Origin: Antedon mediterranea
Lineage: Eukaryota; Echinodermata; Crinoidea; Comatulida; Antedonidae
NCBI RefSeq assembly: GCF_964355755.1
Contig: NC_092674.1
Location: 10,669,001 to 10,733,000, forward strand
Length of the DNA stretch: 64,000 bases
Reading direction: 5' to 3'
Below, piece by piece: positions 38,153-50,344 of this stretch. Under the pieces are notes generated by a model. That model worked only from the letters and a program-made list of their open reading frames with translations, searched no databases and was not told the DNA's origin. The first letter of the stretch is position 1; the number at the start of each line of letters is the position of its first letter. Position numbers and translations under genes: made by a program.

Positions 38153-38272
38153 AAAGCTCTGTTAACACTATAAAACTAGTGAGCTGTGCCCAAATATGGT
38201 AGTGATATGATGTCATCGTGTCCATATGTGGGCACATCACATAAAGTTAGTTGATAGTGTAGACAGAGCTTT
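38153..38272 (+). mobile_element. MITE, GCTCTGTCTA family, copy 3
   Basis: The left end AAAGCTCTGTTAACACTATA and right end GATAGTGTAGACAGAGCTTT are inverted around CCCAAATATGGTAGTGATAT and GGGCACATCAC. The upstream flank CCTTGTTCCTCATC...TTCTTTGATTCGTTATA is shared with copy 4, so these two copies sit in a larger repeat. Confidence 0.75.
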
Positions 38273-38920
38273 TTTCTACAAGATAATGTATCTCACATCA
38301 ATCTGTTCATTCAAGTACAAAGTATTGATGGTGGTCAAATGTTAGTGTGAATAGATATTGCCTTGGTTTTTGTATGTGTTTGATTTGGCAACAAAAAACA
38401 TATCTTAATAGAATTACACAACAGGGGTATGAATTAAGAATTCACTTCAACAACTCGTTCAAGGCCATTTCAATTTACCACACGTTGGGTAATATATTGT
38501 GTTTATTTGCCTTGCAATTCGGTCACTGCTTTATTTTCAATACGTTCATATAAATTTTACATTGGCCATAATTTCTTTATATCAATTTCTTTATCAATTT
38601 TTTTTGGTATCAATTTTTCTTTATCAATTTTACTTGATACTCATTTTTCGTGATATATTTTCTTGATATCATACTTTCTTTGAAAAATGTTCTTGATATA
38701 GATTTGTTATCAATGTTCAAAAACAGCATATCTATTTTATAGTTTATATGGAAATTTATAAAGATAAAAAAAAATCTTCCAATGTTAGTGTAATGAATTT
38801 GGCCCTTGATGATATATGTAGAATAAATTGTATTATAATTATGTATTATTAACTTATAAGTGTTGTGTATTTGTTTACAAATTTTTCACAGATTTGAAAA
38901 CGAAATGCTTCCTCTTGTAA

Positions 38921-38937
38921 AATAAAGTACAAATAAA
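38921..38937 (+). terminator. Candidate polyadenylation signals, possible 3' end of the ubinuclein unit
   Basis: AATAAA occurs at 38921-38926 and 38932-38937. Just before them, an acceptor-like TTTTTCACAG (ending 38891) is followed by a nine-codon frame ending TAA at 38920, compatible in phase with ubinuclein exons 12 and 13. This could be the true 3' end or an alternative last exon; transcript data are not available. Confidence 0.25.
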
Positions 38938-39426
38938 ATAACGAGGATTTTATTTTATGGTTTTGTTTTGGTTTTGTTGTAATCAAAATGCTGTTTTTGG
39001 TGCCTCAACCAAATTGTAACATGGGATAATCGTGCCAATGCTTTCACACGCTCGTTTAATGTAAAATGTAATCGCGTTTAAAAAAGGATACGCTCGCATG
39101 CCCAGTGTGCCGTAACATCCATATAATCTTTACAGGCATTCATTTTGTCTTGTAAGAAAACAAATACAGAAAGTTATTGTTTGACTATAATATCAAACAT
39201 TTAGCGAAATATCAGGCAGATAAGTATCTAAAACTGTTATCGTTTTGCAGTGTCGGCCTATCTCATAATTTTATTTAGTATAGATACACTGTATTTTAAC
39301 CTAGTTTCCCCTATAATACATTTTCTCGTCTTGGATGTTTTTCGAAAATTTCGTGCACTATGGAATAGGGAATATGCCTTGTTCCTCATCGTTATATTTA
39401 TATTCTTTTCTTTGATTCGTTATATG

Positions 39427-39568
39427 AAGCATCACTATAGAACTAATTTGACAAAAAAGTGAGCTGTGCCCAAATATGGTAGTGGTATGATGTCATTGTG
39501 TCCATATGTGGACACATCTCTTTTTTTTTGTCACATAAAATTAGTTGATAGTGTATAGACAGAGCTTT
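39427..39568 (+). mobile_element. MITE, GCTCTGTCTA family, copy 4
   Basis: GAGCTGTGCCCAAATATGGT, GTGGTATGATGTCATTGTGT and GATAGTGTATAGACAGAGCT match the other copies. The left end is diverged (GAAGCATCACTATAGAACTA). The upstream flank is shared with copy 3. Confidence 0.7.
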
Positions 39569-40912
39569 AGGATTTTAAAATTCCATGCAAAATGGAACAG
39601 GGAATTTGTTTTGAAAAATAATTGAAATCGAAAAATATCAACCATAACATAATGATGTAGGTACAGTACCATGTGCAAACTACATTACGTGATTCTGTGT
39701 ATGCCATTATTTCACAAAACATAATGGTCGAAATTTTGTCATTTTTCGTAAATTTCCCTATGATTTTTAACTTTTTAAAATGTAATTATCTGCACATTAT
39801 ATTATAAAGTGTTATCACTAATTAATTAATGTTAACTTACTCAATATTTTTCTTCAAAGAGACAACATTTACAAAACACAGAAGATAAAGTTGTTATCAT
39901 ATTTATTGAAGTGTTGTCATCATGTCAGGTATTTTAACAATTTTAGCTAATTGTGTTTTTGTAAACTAAATTACACACAATTACAAAAAAGAATCATTCA
40001 ACCAGATAAAAAATCAAAATCATAATAATATGTCATTATTATAAGCTTATGTTCATATCATCTACCGTGAAATGTAAAAATATCCTGTGACTTATTCCCT
40101 TATTACATATTTAAATATCAATTGCAACTATGTTTTGTCATTCTAGGGAAGAACTCCCTGACTCAAAAGTCAATAGCTCAGTGGGTTTGTGTTTGGTTAT
40201 TTCTGGCTAAACTTTAATTTGTAGTGAACAATCGACTCTCTCAATAACATACTATGAAGACTAGATCTCTCTTAAAACCAGACTTTATTAAGGTCTAAAA
40301 GGTCCCAAATTAATTTGTTACCATTAAAAATTAATTCAAAATAGTAATAATAATAACTGGTAGAGAAACAGACATATTTAGGCCAGCCCAAGGTCCAGTC
40401 CAATATTGGGAGAGTTGTATTTGAACTTTATGGTAGCCATAGTCGTGGTATTTCACCCTCTTGGTGCACTGTCCCAAACCTATTTAATTATATTAGTTGC
40501 ATCCTGCTATGACTTCACCAAACAGTAAAACAGAGGACACCTTTATGACCAAACAAAGTGTCTCCTAATTAGGGATGTCCCCTTAATAGATGTTGATCAC
40601 AGCATGAAAACATATAGTTCCTCTCATTCATTTCATGGAAAAGTATCCACTTTTAATGAAGAGTGTCTCAAAAAATTATTAAAAAATTGCCTAAAACAGC
40701 CATGAGTTTATTATATATTCCTATACTGTATACTTTTGATGACAACATAATTATATTTTGTAAACTTATTTCATTAACATACTGTATATAACTATATTTC
40801 TTTGGATTGGGTAAGAAGATGAAATGATAGTTCAAATAATTATTTAAATACTCAATTACAAAACAAGAACAGAGATAAAAATTTAAACAAAAGGTTTCAA
40901 GCAACTTTAGGT

Positions 40913-41346
40913 GTAGTAACTATAACATAATGGCTCAAATATAAGCCCATGTTTCAATTACAAGCCCACACCACCACACATTAAGTCATTTTCAAGCAAA
41001 ATGAATAAACCAAAACAACTATGTTAATGGTTGTAGTCAATCATATTCTAAAATGTTACCTTTTTTATCTAAAGATTGTTATATATTTTATTTACACAAT
41101 ATCAATAGATTAATTAAAACATGGGCTTTTGCCTGAATCAATTTAGGTATACAATGTTGCTTAATAGTAACTTTAACATACTGGCTCAAATATAAGCCCA
41201 TGTTTCAAGTTCAAACCCACACCACCACACATACATTAAGTAATTTTCAAGCTAAATAAATAAACCAAGCAACTATGTTTTGGTTGTAGTCAATCGATAA
41301 CAATAACAATATCAACTAGAATTTAATTCGTCACTTTGACGAATTA
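40913..41346. repeat. ~250-bp direct repeat, second copy split by an element
   Basis: ATGGCTCAAATATAAGCCCA..., ACACCACCACACATTAAG and GGTTGTAGTCAATC occur from 40913 and again from 41165. Copy 1 ends with ATTAAAACATGGGCTTTTGC. The matching end of copy 2 appears only at 42906 (ATTAAAACATGGGCTTATGC), beyond the element at 41347-42898. The simplest reading is a tandem duplication whose second copy was later interrupted. Confidence 0.7.
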
Positions 41347-42898
41347 TAGGTGATCATTTTTATCATTTTAATGAAATTAATTTTTTTTAAACATGTACGT
41401 ACGTTAACATACGATAGGAAAATGTTGATGTATGCCATCCTATTATACGCTTATATTGCTGAGTTATGCCTATTATATGCCATATACAATGTACAGTATA
41501 TACTGTATATCTATATACAGTGTAGCATAGGTGAAATTATGGGACACACATCAAGTTCAAATTTTTTGGTATGATGGAATTATCAAAATAAACTCGAAGA
41601 TGACAATTTCGAAAGATAATGAATTGAGCAAATAAATATAAGGATTGGAAGAGAATTTGACACGTAGAAGCGCAATGCGCGCTCTTTGAAATTTGTATAA
41701 CTTCGACTAAAGAAATTTAAAAACTACTTTTTAACTTCAACTGGCCATATGATAACATCACAACATCCGATAGGCTTAATTTTTATATGAATTCATATCT
41801 ACATTTCATCAGCTTTCATAATAAATTATAATCTTCAAGGTCACCTTTAATTCTGAGGAGCTATAAGATATTCAAATGTATGGTGTAGCTGAAATTACAC
41901 GACCTAAGTTATTCAAGTTTTTACGCGTAATGACGTCATCAAAATAAAAATGTTGACAACTTATGAGAAAGATAATTAATTGAGCAAGCACATACTAAAA
42001 TGTGTGCAAAAATTAATCTCAAATAACGGAGATGCGCTCTATTGAATGTGATAACCCACACAAAAAGATAATAATTACTAATTTTTAAATTCAAGTGGCC
42101 ATTTGATGACGTCATACCATTTTGTACGTCTAATATGTATATATATTTATATCTACAACTTATTGGCTTCCATAATAAGTTAAAACAATTGGGGGTCACC
42201 TGCCATTCTGAAGAGTTATATTCATTTTAAAAAGGCCTTATTTTTTTACCATTTTTAGCACTTTTGTACATTTAATGTGCGCATTTTGTCATTTTTAACG
42301 TGCTCGTATAGCGTTATTTTAAGTCGGAATGGACTCAAAGTCGGAGAATGTACTAAGGATTGTGAGTAGAATATGATGTATACATCAAATTTTATTTTTT
42401 ACCCTTTTTAAAAATTGCGTGCGCAAAAATGTGTTTTTGCGCAGTAATTTTTTGAAACACGCAAATGGCCTATTTCATGCTCTAAATTGATAAAAACTAA
42501 ATTTTGAGCTTTTTAAAATTTCAACGCGCGATTTCACGCGCATGACCTTGAAACGCCCGAGTTTTTATTTGCTTATATTTTTTATCTTGACCTCAAGTTT
42601 ACGTGTAGTGATTTTCAATAATATGTGATAATGAATTATGGAGATATGATTGATAATGTGATTTCACAAAATGGCGTATACGTGACGTCACGAATGAGTG
42701 ATCACGCTGAAAAGCTTATTAGGACTAAGTTAACGTATTTGAAAGACATTGTGAAATTTTGGTAATCATTAACATTAAACTTTTTGAGATATTTGTTACA
42801 CAAAATCTGTACAGAGAGAAATAAATAATAAGAATAAGAAGAATAAAGATTTCATACAATAACAATAGGTGATCATTTTATTCTAAATGATCACCTAA
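41347..42898. mobile_element. 1.55-kb element with TAGGTGATCATTT ends
   Basis: TAGGTGATCATTTTTA at the left and TAAATGATCACCTA at the right form a terminal inverted repeat. The right end also pairs with TAGGTGATCATTTTA at 42867 to make a hairpin. Inside are two diverged direct repeats of about 310 bp (about 41575-41880 and 41937-42240), sharing GCCATNTGATNACNTCA, TTCATAATAA and GGTCACCT. There is no frame above 90 codons, so it is non-autonomous or decayed. No target duplication beyond AT-rich flanks is clear. Confidence 0.6.
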
Positions 42899-45125
42899 TA
42901 AATAAATTAAAACATGGGCTTATGCCTGAATCAGTAAAGTAACTTAAAACAGTATTTTAAAATGCATATGTAGGCCTACATTTTTTTTAAATAAATCAAA
43001 ATAATCCATACTTAAAATAAACTTGGTATATTTAAAAAAACAAATGTTTTGAATGCAAAACTGTACATACAATATAATATTGTTTATTGATAGTCTGTGA
43101 TAAGTTATAGAAAACATTATCACATGTTATTAAATTTAATTATACTAATGTGTTTAAAATTTACAGCCTAAAATTCTATTTAATTGCCACTAAGATATCA
43201 ATATATAAAATAAAAAGTAACATTTACAAAGTGTTTGGAATACTCATATTTAACATTTACAATTTATATACTATAAGAATCCATTCCCTAAACTTAAGTT
43301 TATTTACCCAAACTTACTAGAGTACTAGTAAATCTCTATAGCAATGTGTTAAGAAGACAACCTACTCCAATTATCCCAGGACCACTATCCGAGGACTTAA
43401 CACCTCATCAAATCTTATGTCAGTATTTGTACTTGGAAGATTGGGTCTTTGTTGTGTGGACGTTATACGGATAGTTGTGCTAAGGAGGTATAGTTATTCA
43501 GATAGTTCTACATGGGATCCTGGTTTGATACCTCAACCCCAATATGTGGTGGATAGGATATATTCAATGGAGGAATGTCAATATATTACAAAGATACTGT
43601 TATCTAATCAAACACAACTGAAAAACAAATTATTTTATGTATATTTGATTTAATAGTCTTTCACTGTACATTTATTGCTTAAATGTTTTTAATGGCATTT
43701 TCAAAAATTAAATGAAAATCTATTAAAGAACTAGACATATAAAAGCCAAGACATTTCACAAATAATATTTGACAAAATAATCCCACAACATGTTATGGTC
43801 GGAATACTAGAATGTCCATTATTGGCTAGTGTCTAGAATGTTCGGGGTTTGGCTCTGGGATTACTTGAAACATGCCTAAGTGATGATACTTGAATCTGGT
43901 ATTATTTCTTAACTAATTTTTCAAATAATATGTAATCAGTTTGAAAATTAAATTCTGGATTAAAAACTTTTTACCATCATTATCAAATTTACTCAGTTTA
44001 ACATCGGTAAATGTTTATCCAGTAATGCTGTAATTCTTTTTCCATGGTTGAATGAGATGCAAATAAACAAACATTAAATTAATACAAATTTACTGTAACA
44101 ATTCTCTGTTGAATGTGTTTCTTTAAATATGCAAATTAATGTTCAGCTTTCAGTAATTGTTTATATGAAGAAAGAACATCTTAATTATAAAATATAATAA
44201 TAAAGTAACAAAATTTAGTTTAAAAACAACTTTGTATTTGCTTTCAACTCGGCCTGATTTTGAAAAAAAGTGCTGTGTTCCGGACATAGCAAAGTAGGTT
44301 TTAATTAACTTGTGTCCTAAAGCAAATTAATACCGAAGATGCCTTTCAGTGAATATAATATATTCGTGAATACACAGTAAAAAAAGTTCATATGTATAAC
44401 AGTACTATATCCAATAACCGAAATGGCCATCGCTCTAGGCATGTTATTCAATCTTTTTGGTAAAGTTAACGACACTAAAAATAAGTACAATCAAGCATGG
44501 AGAGCAATACCTATGCAGAACTAAGCAGATTTTATACATAGAAAATCACATATACACTCATTGTATACAAAATGCATCTTAATTGGAATTCACACTCTGG
44601 ACTTGCATTATATTGGATCAAACAAATATCTGTAGTTTTAGCTTTTGTATACTTGGTCCATGATGGAACATAAAACCGTTTTAAGTATTGGCAAAACGCA
44701 TGCCGGAATTACAATAAAAGAAGTCTGTTCATATCAGTTGCTTGTGACCTGTTCTTAAAAGCCCTTTTAAAATAAAATGTTTTATGTTAATTGAAATGGA
44801 GGTTTTCCAACCTTACAAATGTGTATAGTATATAATATATAAATCCAGACTAATTACTGAAAAACGGGTATCAGTGGCTGGATCACAATGGAGATACAAA
44901 ATAAAATAATAAAGTGAAATAGAGAGAAAACTTAGCAGATCTTTCAAGCAACACTAGACTTCATCAGTACAGTATTACTTATTACAAACAAAAAATGTAG
45001 ATGTGGTTCCCACAGCAAATTGTCCCTTTAGTAAGAGTGTCTTCTTAATAGGAAGTGAGTTAAAACATTAGTGTTAAGACATACATTTCCTCTCGTTTGT
45101 GTTACGAGACCGTGTCCCCTTAAAT
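42899..45125. other. AT-rich intergenic stretch without recognised genes
   Basis: I find no exon with supporting splice borders and no conserved domain. A 78-codon frame at 43417-43653 has no homology that I recognise. The sequence is AT-rich with no obvious element ends. Confidence 0.4.
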
Positions 45126-45465
45126 AATAATAATAATAATAATAATACCACATTTATATAGCGCACTTTTCTTGAGTAATCATGCTCAAAGGCGCTTTAC
45201 AAGCATTATTACCCCAGTATTTTTTTGGGATCAAACACGTATGGAAACATACTCCCATAATGTAGCCGGTAACCAGCGCAAAGTTGTGTCTAGATCTAAC
45301 TGGGTACCCATTTATACACCTGGGTGGAGAGAGGCAACGTAAGTAAAGTATCTTGCCTACGGATACAAGCAATGCGGCGAGAGTTGGATTCGAACCTAGG
45401 TCTGACGATCGGTAGTACAACGTCCAACACACTGCGCCACACACCCTCACTAAATGGGGGTCCTC
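45126..45465 (-). mobile_element. SINE-like repeat with (AAT)n edge, minus-strand orientation
   Basis: After an (ATA)n run, the plus strand reads CACATTTATATAGCGCACTT, AAAGGCGCTTTACA, TGGGTACCCATTTATACACC and TTGGATTCGAACC. Read on the minus strand this gives a tRNA-like GGTTCGAATCC box followed by the GGCAAGATACTTTACTTACG central block and CACCCAGGTGTATAAATGGG, as in deuterostome SINEs. A related copy lies at 63795-63930 in the opposite orientation. A 98-codon minus-strand frame over it is not a gene. Confidence 0.7.
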
Positions 45466-47137
45466 TGAGTAGGGAAGGGTTCTACTGTATAAAGCTAAAC
45501 CCCTAAAATATGATATAGAATATAGATATTATACTTTATTACAATTTTGCACAGATTTTGTTATTATTTTTTAAGAATTATATATACATAGTAGTAGATA
45601 CAATAAAGGACAATGCCTACTTACAGTATTACACTAGATTGATTTATATAATATTCTTTTTGGTCACCTAAAAATAAACAACATTTTTTTGGATGGAATT
45701 GAAATTATATTTATAAATACAAAAGTCTAACCATTTACAATATTGAATAACATATTTGACCTAGTCAAAAATGAGGGGGCAGCAGTTGCCTTGTGGCCTC
45801 ATTTTACTATTAGTTCACTGCCAAGACTTGGGTTAGAATTAATTGATCATGGCACTATAATTTGTGGGGTGGGACTGTAATCGAGCAGTAAATTATACTT
45901 GGTGAACTACGGTGGCTACACAAATGTTGGGAAAGTATATATTTATACATGTATTAATGTATAGTCACATAATGTTTTAAACACATTAGCTTATTGATTG
46001 TATCGCTTCAATCCTTGCACAATAGTAATTGACAAGTTAAACAAGTAACCTGTTTCTTATTTATTTTTATAAGTGTTCTGTGCCGACTCATAAATAGCTT
46101 GATAACCTCTTTCATTCATCGTGTTCCTACAAAATATGTTCTTCACGTAAACACGTATTCACAGACTCGTAATAACCATCCCATCCAAGCTGAGTTAACG
46201 ACTATTGGATTTACCAACCGTTAAATTCAGTTTTATGAGTAGAAGTATGTTTACTGTGCAGTTTGTAAAAACTGAAATACAGCGGGTCAAACAATCGTGC
46301 AAACATGTCTGCATAGATAATGATGATCTTTAAAGGGTAGAACAGACGAGATTATGTTACATTTGAAAAAAAAAAAGAATGAAAAACAAATCAACGCTAA
46401 AAAGAATCCTGTTGAAAGAGCGTTAGATTCGCTAAAGCTTACGATGATCACATAATTCTTGAATGAGTGAAGCCGACCTTGTTGCCAAGACAACTGCCAG
46501 CGATAAATCTTAGGTTTCTCTAGTGATGTATCAACCGAACTTTAACTACCGTAATCATCTCCACGGCAACTGCTATGACCTCGTATTGGATGGTGACATA
46601 ATGCCCTCGTTTACTGAAAAACAAATGTTTGGTATTTATAATAACAATTTATGTTTTAATGGTAGAATTTATAGATTTGCTTTCTGCATTAAGTAGGAAG
46701 ATTGTCTGCTTGGGGAATGGCTAGTAAAAATTAAAAGTTATTAATGAGTTTGGTGTAACACTGTCATATCATTAACTAACACCAAAAGTATGACAAATAT
46801 ATCATTTGAACAATTGTCACCAACTTTAGGTATGTTCAGATGCAATGGAATTGAGACGTAATGTCTGTAAAGAAAGTGGATTAAAGTAACGCGTGCCACG
46901 GCCTGTTTTTGTGTCAGTAAAGAAGGTCAGGTGGTTAACGATGCACTGTTAAGCGTATGATCTAGTCAGGGTATTGCACATATTTACTTTTACAATAAAT
47001 TGTCACTCTTTCAAATGTATAACTGATTGGTTTATATGTATATGAAGAAGATGATTGGTATAATACCATTGATGCAGTATGTATGCTGCTTCTTTGAGCT
47101 AACCATAGCGATCAGAACAAGCTCAGTGGTTTAATTA
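45466..47137. other. Intergenic stretch without recognised genes
   Basis: No frame with splice or domain support on either strand. A minus-strand 68-codon frame at 46287-46493 is interrupted by a poly-Phe-coding A-run and looks accidental. Confidence 0.4.
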
Positions 47138-47415
47138 GGCTGTGTTTGGATGTAAAATCATGTGTAACATGTGTAACTTTACATGTGTAATCAGTGATCG
47201 TTCGGACGATGAACAATTTACACGTGTAAACTAACAAAAAATACCCAGCAGGGTCATATTTCATGCATCTCTACACTATTAAGGTCAAAATTGCTCCTTA
47301 TCTTGTGGTTAATCAGCTTGCGTTTTAAGGTGTAATTGAAAAATCCACCTCATGAGGTGGAGTTACACCACACGCGACCATTACACATATAAATTTGTTC
47401 CGTCCAAACAGGCTC
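47138..47415. mobile_element. 278-bp MITE with TGTTTGGAYG ends and TTA duplication
   Basis: GGCTGTGTTTGGATG faces CGTCCAAACAGGCTC. TTA lies on both sides (47135-47137, 47416-47418). The words CATGTGTAA, TTTACACGTGTAAA and CCACCTCATGAGGTGG inside are palindromic or inverted. Size, ends and duplication fit a PIF/Harbinger-type MITE. Confidence 0.65.
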
Positions 47416-47594
47416 TTAGAGGTATGAACACACAGATATCTGGAGGTCATGATTCGAGTCCCACAAAAGAATTGTACTGAGCATTCAATACGTCTGAATA
47501 GACTGACTGACTTCTAGTATTAATAGGTGTACTGTTTAGCTCATGATAGTTTTTGGCCAATCATAGCTAAAGCAAAAAGCTAATTCTTGTTTAA

Positions 47595-48199
47595 AGACAC
47601 CTTCCCTACGTTTTTTAGATCTATTTTAAGATCACAAACTATATTTAATGTAAAAATAATACTATATGGTCCTTATTGCGATAACTTTTTTCGTCTTTAA
47701 ATGGTTAAAAATGTGAAAAATAAGTCGATTCTAATAATTATAGCGGCCCGCTATAAATCCCAAAATGCATTGCGCGCAGATTGATATTTTTGTTTTTCTT
47801 CTGTAATTCACCCACTTTTCGATCGATCGTGAGGCCAAAACAAATGGAAGACTCCTAACTTTTCAGCGAAAATACCGGGTTTTCCCCAATTTGTATCAAA
47901 GGAGTCTGGCAAAAATCGAAAGACAATTATTGCAACAACTATACAACGTCAGGCTAGGTATATAGCTAGCGTACGATGTTCGTACGTTACCGATTTTTAC
48001 CAGCTAGGCCTACAAAACAAAGACCTTGCACGAGAGTTAAGTCGCCGCGAGCTACTTAGGTAGTGCATAGTTTCTCACTTTTTATCATAATTTACCATAA
48101 AACATACATTTAAGACAAGGAATGACCTGGTTTAATGTTTTTAAAGTAATATATATGTATTATTTTTAAAAAACGTCACAAATTGTAGGGAAGGTGTTT
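47595..48199. mobile_element. 605-bp TTAA-flanked non-autonomous element
   Basis: AGACACCTTCCCTAC faces GTAGGGAAGGTGTTT, a 15-bp inverted repeat with one mismatch. TTAA lies at 47591-47594 and 48200-48203. Non-coding. Together with 4366-4911 and 58871-59475 it makes three unrelated TTAA elements in this window, typical of piggyBac or Kolobok activity. Confidence 0.75.
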
Positions 48200-48627
48200 T
48201 TAAGATAACATGTCCTGTTCTGGCTGTGAATGTTTAAAAACTAAAGACTTAACATTGGAATAATAAGTTATGTCAACTGTTTTTATACATGTCACTTTGG
48301 CTGAATGATTTAGAGAATTTAGAGATTTAGAACTGGAGCCCTCGGTTTGAAACCGATAGACTTTATTGTGTTTTTTTTTTCAATAGTTGCTGGATAGGTT
48401 CAGTTATATTTAGAAAAATCAGCTATCTTGCAATCTCTCAGATTTTCAGAAAAACTTTTTGGGGAAAAAATTGGACACAGGCTTGATATTCCAAAACAAT
48501 AGAAAGAAGGTAAGAATAATGAAGACATTTCACATAGCAGAAAAGGAGATGTTCCGGAATATCAGGGAATATCCTGCAATTATTGGAAGCAAAGTTTGTC
48601 CTCTCTCCTCAAGTAATTTCTTCACAG

Positions 48628-48825
48628 AAAGGTGAATCAAAACTCTTGTATAAACATTTATATGGATTCAGAATAGAGTGTGAAAGGGCTTTAATTAGGA
48701 ATAATCACTTGTATATTATTGACATTAAATGTGACCTATTTATTGTAATTAATAGCCCGAAGAAAAACCTTAAATCATTACAACAGTTAACATTACAGTA
48801 TGATGATACAAGAATTGAAAGATAA
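48628..48825 (+). CDS. Possible terminal exon of an unrecognised plus-strand gene
   Basis: A strong acceptor (AATTTCTTCACAG) is followed by an open frame of 65 codons and a stop. The product (KGESKLLYKHLYGF... ending YDDTRIER) has mixed charged and hydrophobic residues but no domain I recognise. No partner exon was found upstream. An overlapping frame before the acceptor (MFRNIREYPAIIGSKV) might be a frameshifted continuation, in which case this is a decayed coding fragment. Confidence 0.25.
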   Translation, partial: KGESKLLYKHLYGFRIECERALIRNNHLYIIDIKCDLFIVINSPKKNLKSLQQLTLQYDDTRIER

Positions 48826-48954
48826 TATTGAATTCAGGTTGTTCATTAAGCTGATGGTTATTGTAATCGGGTTTAATCATAAGGTGAAATTTGTGTGGAA
48901 AAAAGGTAGGGAAACTGTGAATTTGCTGTTAAAATTGTAACACTTTATAAACTA

Positions 48955-49085
48955 AGTCTCTTTGATGATTAGGGAGTGGAGAAGAATCATTTTTGAGTTA
49001 CAACCCTGACACTAAGTCATGATTTAAACTCTGAACTTTGGGATTGGAAGGAAATGATACATTATATCTAACTACTGTATAACTG
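48955..49085. mobile_element. SINE-like repeat, copy 2 of the 8206 family
   Basis: GGAGTGGAGAAGAATCA, GAGTTACAACCCTGACACTA, GATTTAAACTCTG and TTTGGGATTGGAAGG match 8206-8400 in order. The copy is more decayed, and the tRNA-type box (GATTTAAACTC) has lost key bases. Confidence 0.5.
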
Positions 49086-49353
49086 TAGTTTCACCTGTTT
49101 CATTTCCCTCTGTTCCCCACCTACCTTTTTAAGTTTCCAGGGAGTGAATCGCGGTAATCTTCCAATTACTGGAAAAAAAACTGTTTTTACAGCAGAATTC
49201 TATATTTGACCAATTTTAAGAGAAATTTATGTTTTTGTCGCAATTTTTGTGTTACAAACGTGTTACATTTGTATAATTAACCGAATATTAAAAATATTAT
49301 GTATCTGACCTTTAACCTGATGTTTTGACATGAATACTTTGGTGTAGACTTAC

Positions 49354-49546
49354 CTTTATAAACCACAACACGTTTAGATACAGGACATCGTTCATCTTGA
49401 TTTTCCTGCATAAATATATTTGTTCGTAATATTCTGTTACCAAGTCCAAAAGGAGGTCTGAAGTTGTTCATCATTGTACCCTTTAGCGGATTAGGTTCTG
49501 GATTTTCCTTTCGATATGTTTTAAGTTCTCGTAGACCAAGTGAAAA
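49354..49546 (-). CDS. Probable internal exon, minus-strand gene of unknown identity
   Basis: On the minus strand TTCTCTTATAG precedes the exon and AAAG|GTAAGTC ends it. The 193 bases give one clean frame from phase 0 to phase 1: FSLGLRELKTYRKENPEP, then PFGLGNRILRTNIFMQ and CPVSKRVVVYK. The ending RVVVYK resembles the first strand of doublecortin domains, but that match is short and the next exon was not found. A 44-base candidate follows at 49125-49168 with correct borders and phase, but it looks weak. The strict splice borders and open frame support a real exon. Confidence 0.5.
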
Positions 49547-50263
49547 CTATAAGAGAATTTATTGAAATTGAGAAATGAACGAAAATAAAAGGTTTTGGTG
49601 CTATGAACATAGATTGCAGAAATATGATTAATATTGAAAATTTTATAGTGCCATATCAGCAACATAGCACTCATGGCGTCCATCATGTTAGTGCTGCAAA
49701 TTCTTCTTCCACTATGACATGATGTTTTCTTTTTTCTTGATGGCCTTTCATAAAAACACTTTTTATTAACGAAGTTCTCCATGTTTATAGTGATTATTAT
49801 TATTACATAGCCCACTGTCACAATTAACTATACCAATGTTATTTGTAATCATAAAACGATCCTACAATAACAAATCGACTTATTACATTAAATAACACTG
49901 AAAGTGTAGTAAGTTACCAATACCAAACAGATTAAAACAGAGTTTACTATATTTTTATATATTAAAGTGATTTAAAATGAAGAAATTAAAGAAATGACTA
50001 AAACACATGACACAATAAATATGTCATATCATAACACTTAACTAGACAATTGAATGAAAAAAATTAGTTATCTGGGCAATCGATACGATATTTCCCAGAC
50101 TTATTAAACATTTATATTAGTTTTTGGTTTGGTCACCTCTGTACTGTATCTCCACACATAGCATTATATGTCCAGTATCATCTATATATAAAGTATGGTT
50201 AATTCTGACATAGGCGAGCACAATGGAAAAACTTCGGTATAAATCTCCGCCTTGGATACCTAC

Positions 50264-50344
50264 CTTATCTATATTAGATGTACTGCGAAACGTAGATTTG
50301 ATATCATTAGTTTTCAGTACTACGTTATGGTTCCATATTTCTAT
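50264..50344 (-). CDS. Probable exon upstream of 49354-49546, same minus-strand gene
   Basis: The 81-base frame, 27 codons in phase 0, encodes IEIWNHNVVLKTNDIKST then FRSTSNIDK. Its donor is AAG|GTAGGT and its acceptor ends CTTCCTAAG. The phase joins exactly to the exon at 49354-49546. The frame stays open into the intron until about 50100, so an unspliced or alternative form is possible. No domain recognised. Confidence 0.4.

Noticed and set aside
45154-45450. 98-codon minus-strand frame
   Set aside because: It lies entirely in a SINE-like repeat with a tRNA-type box and a copy elsewhere in the window.
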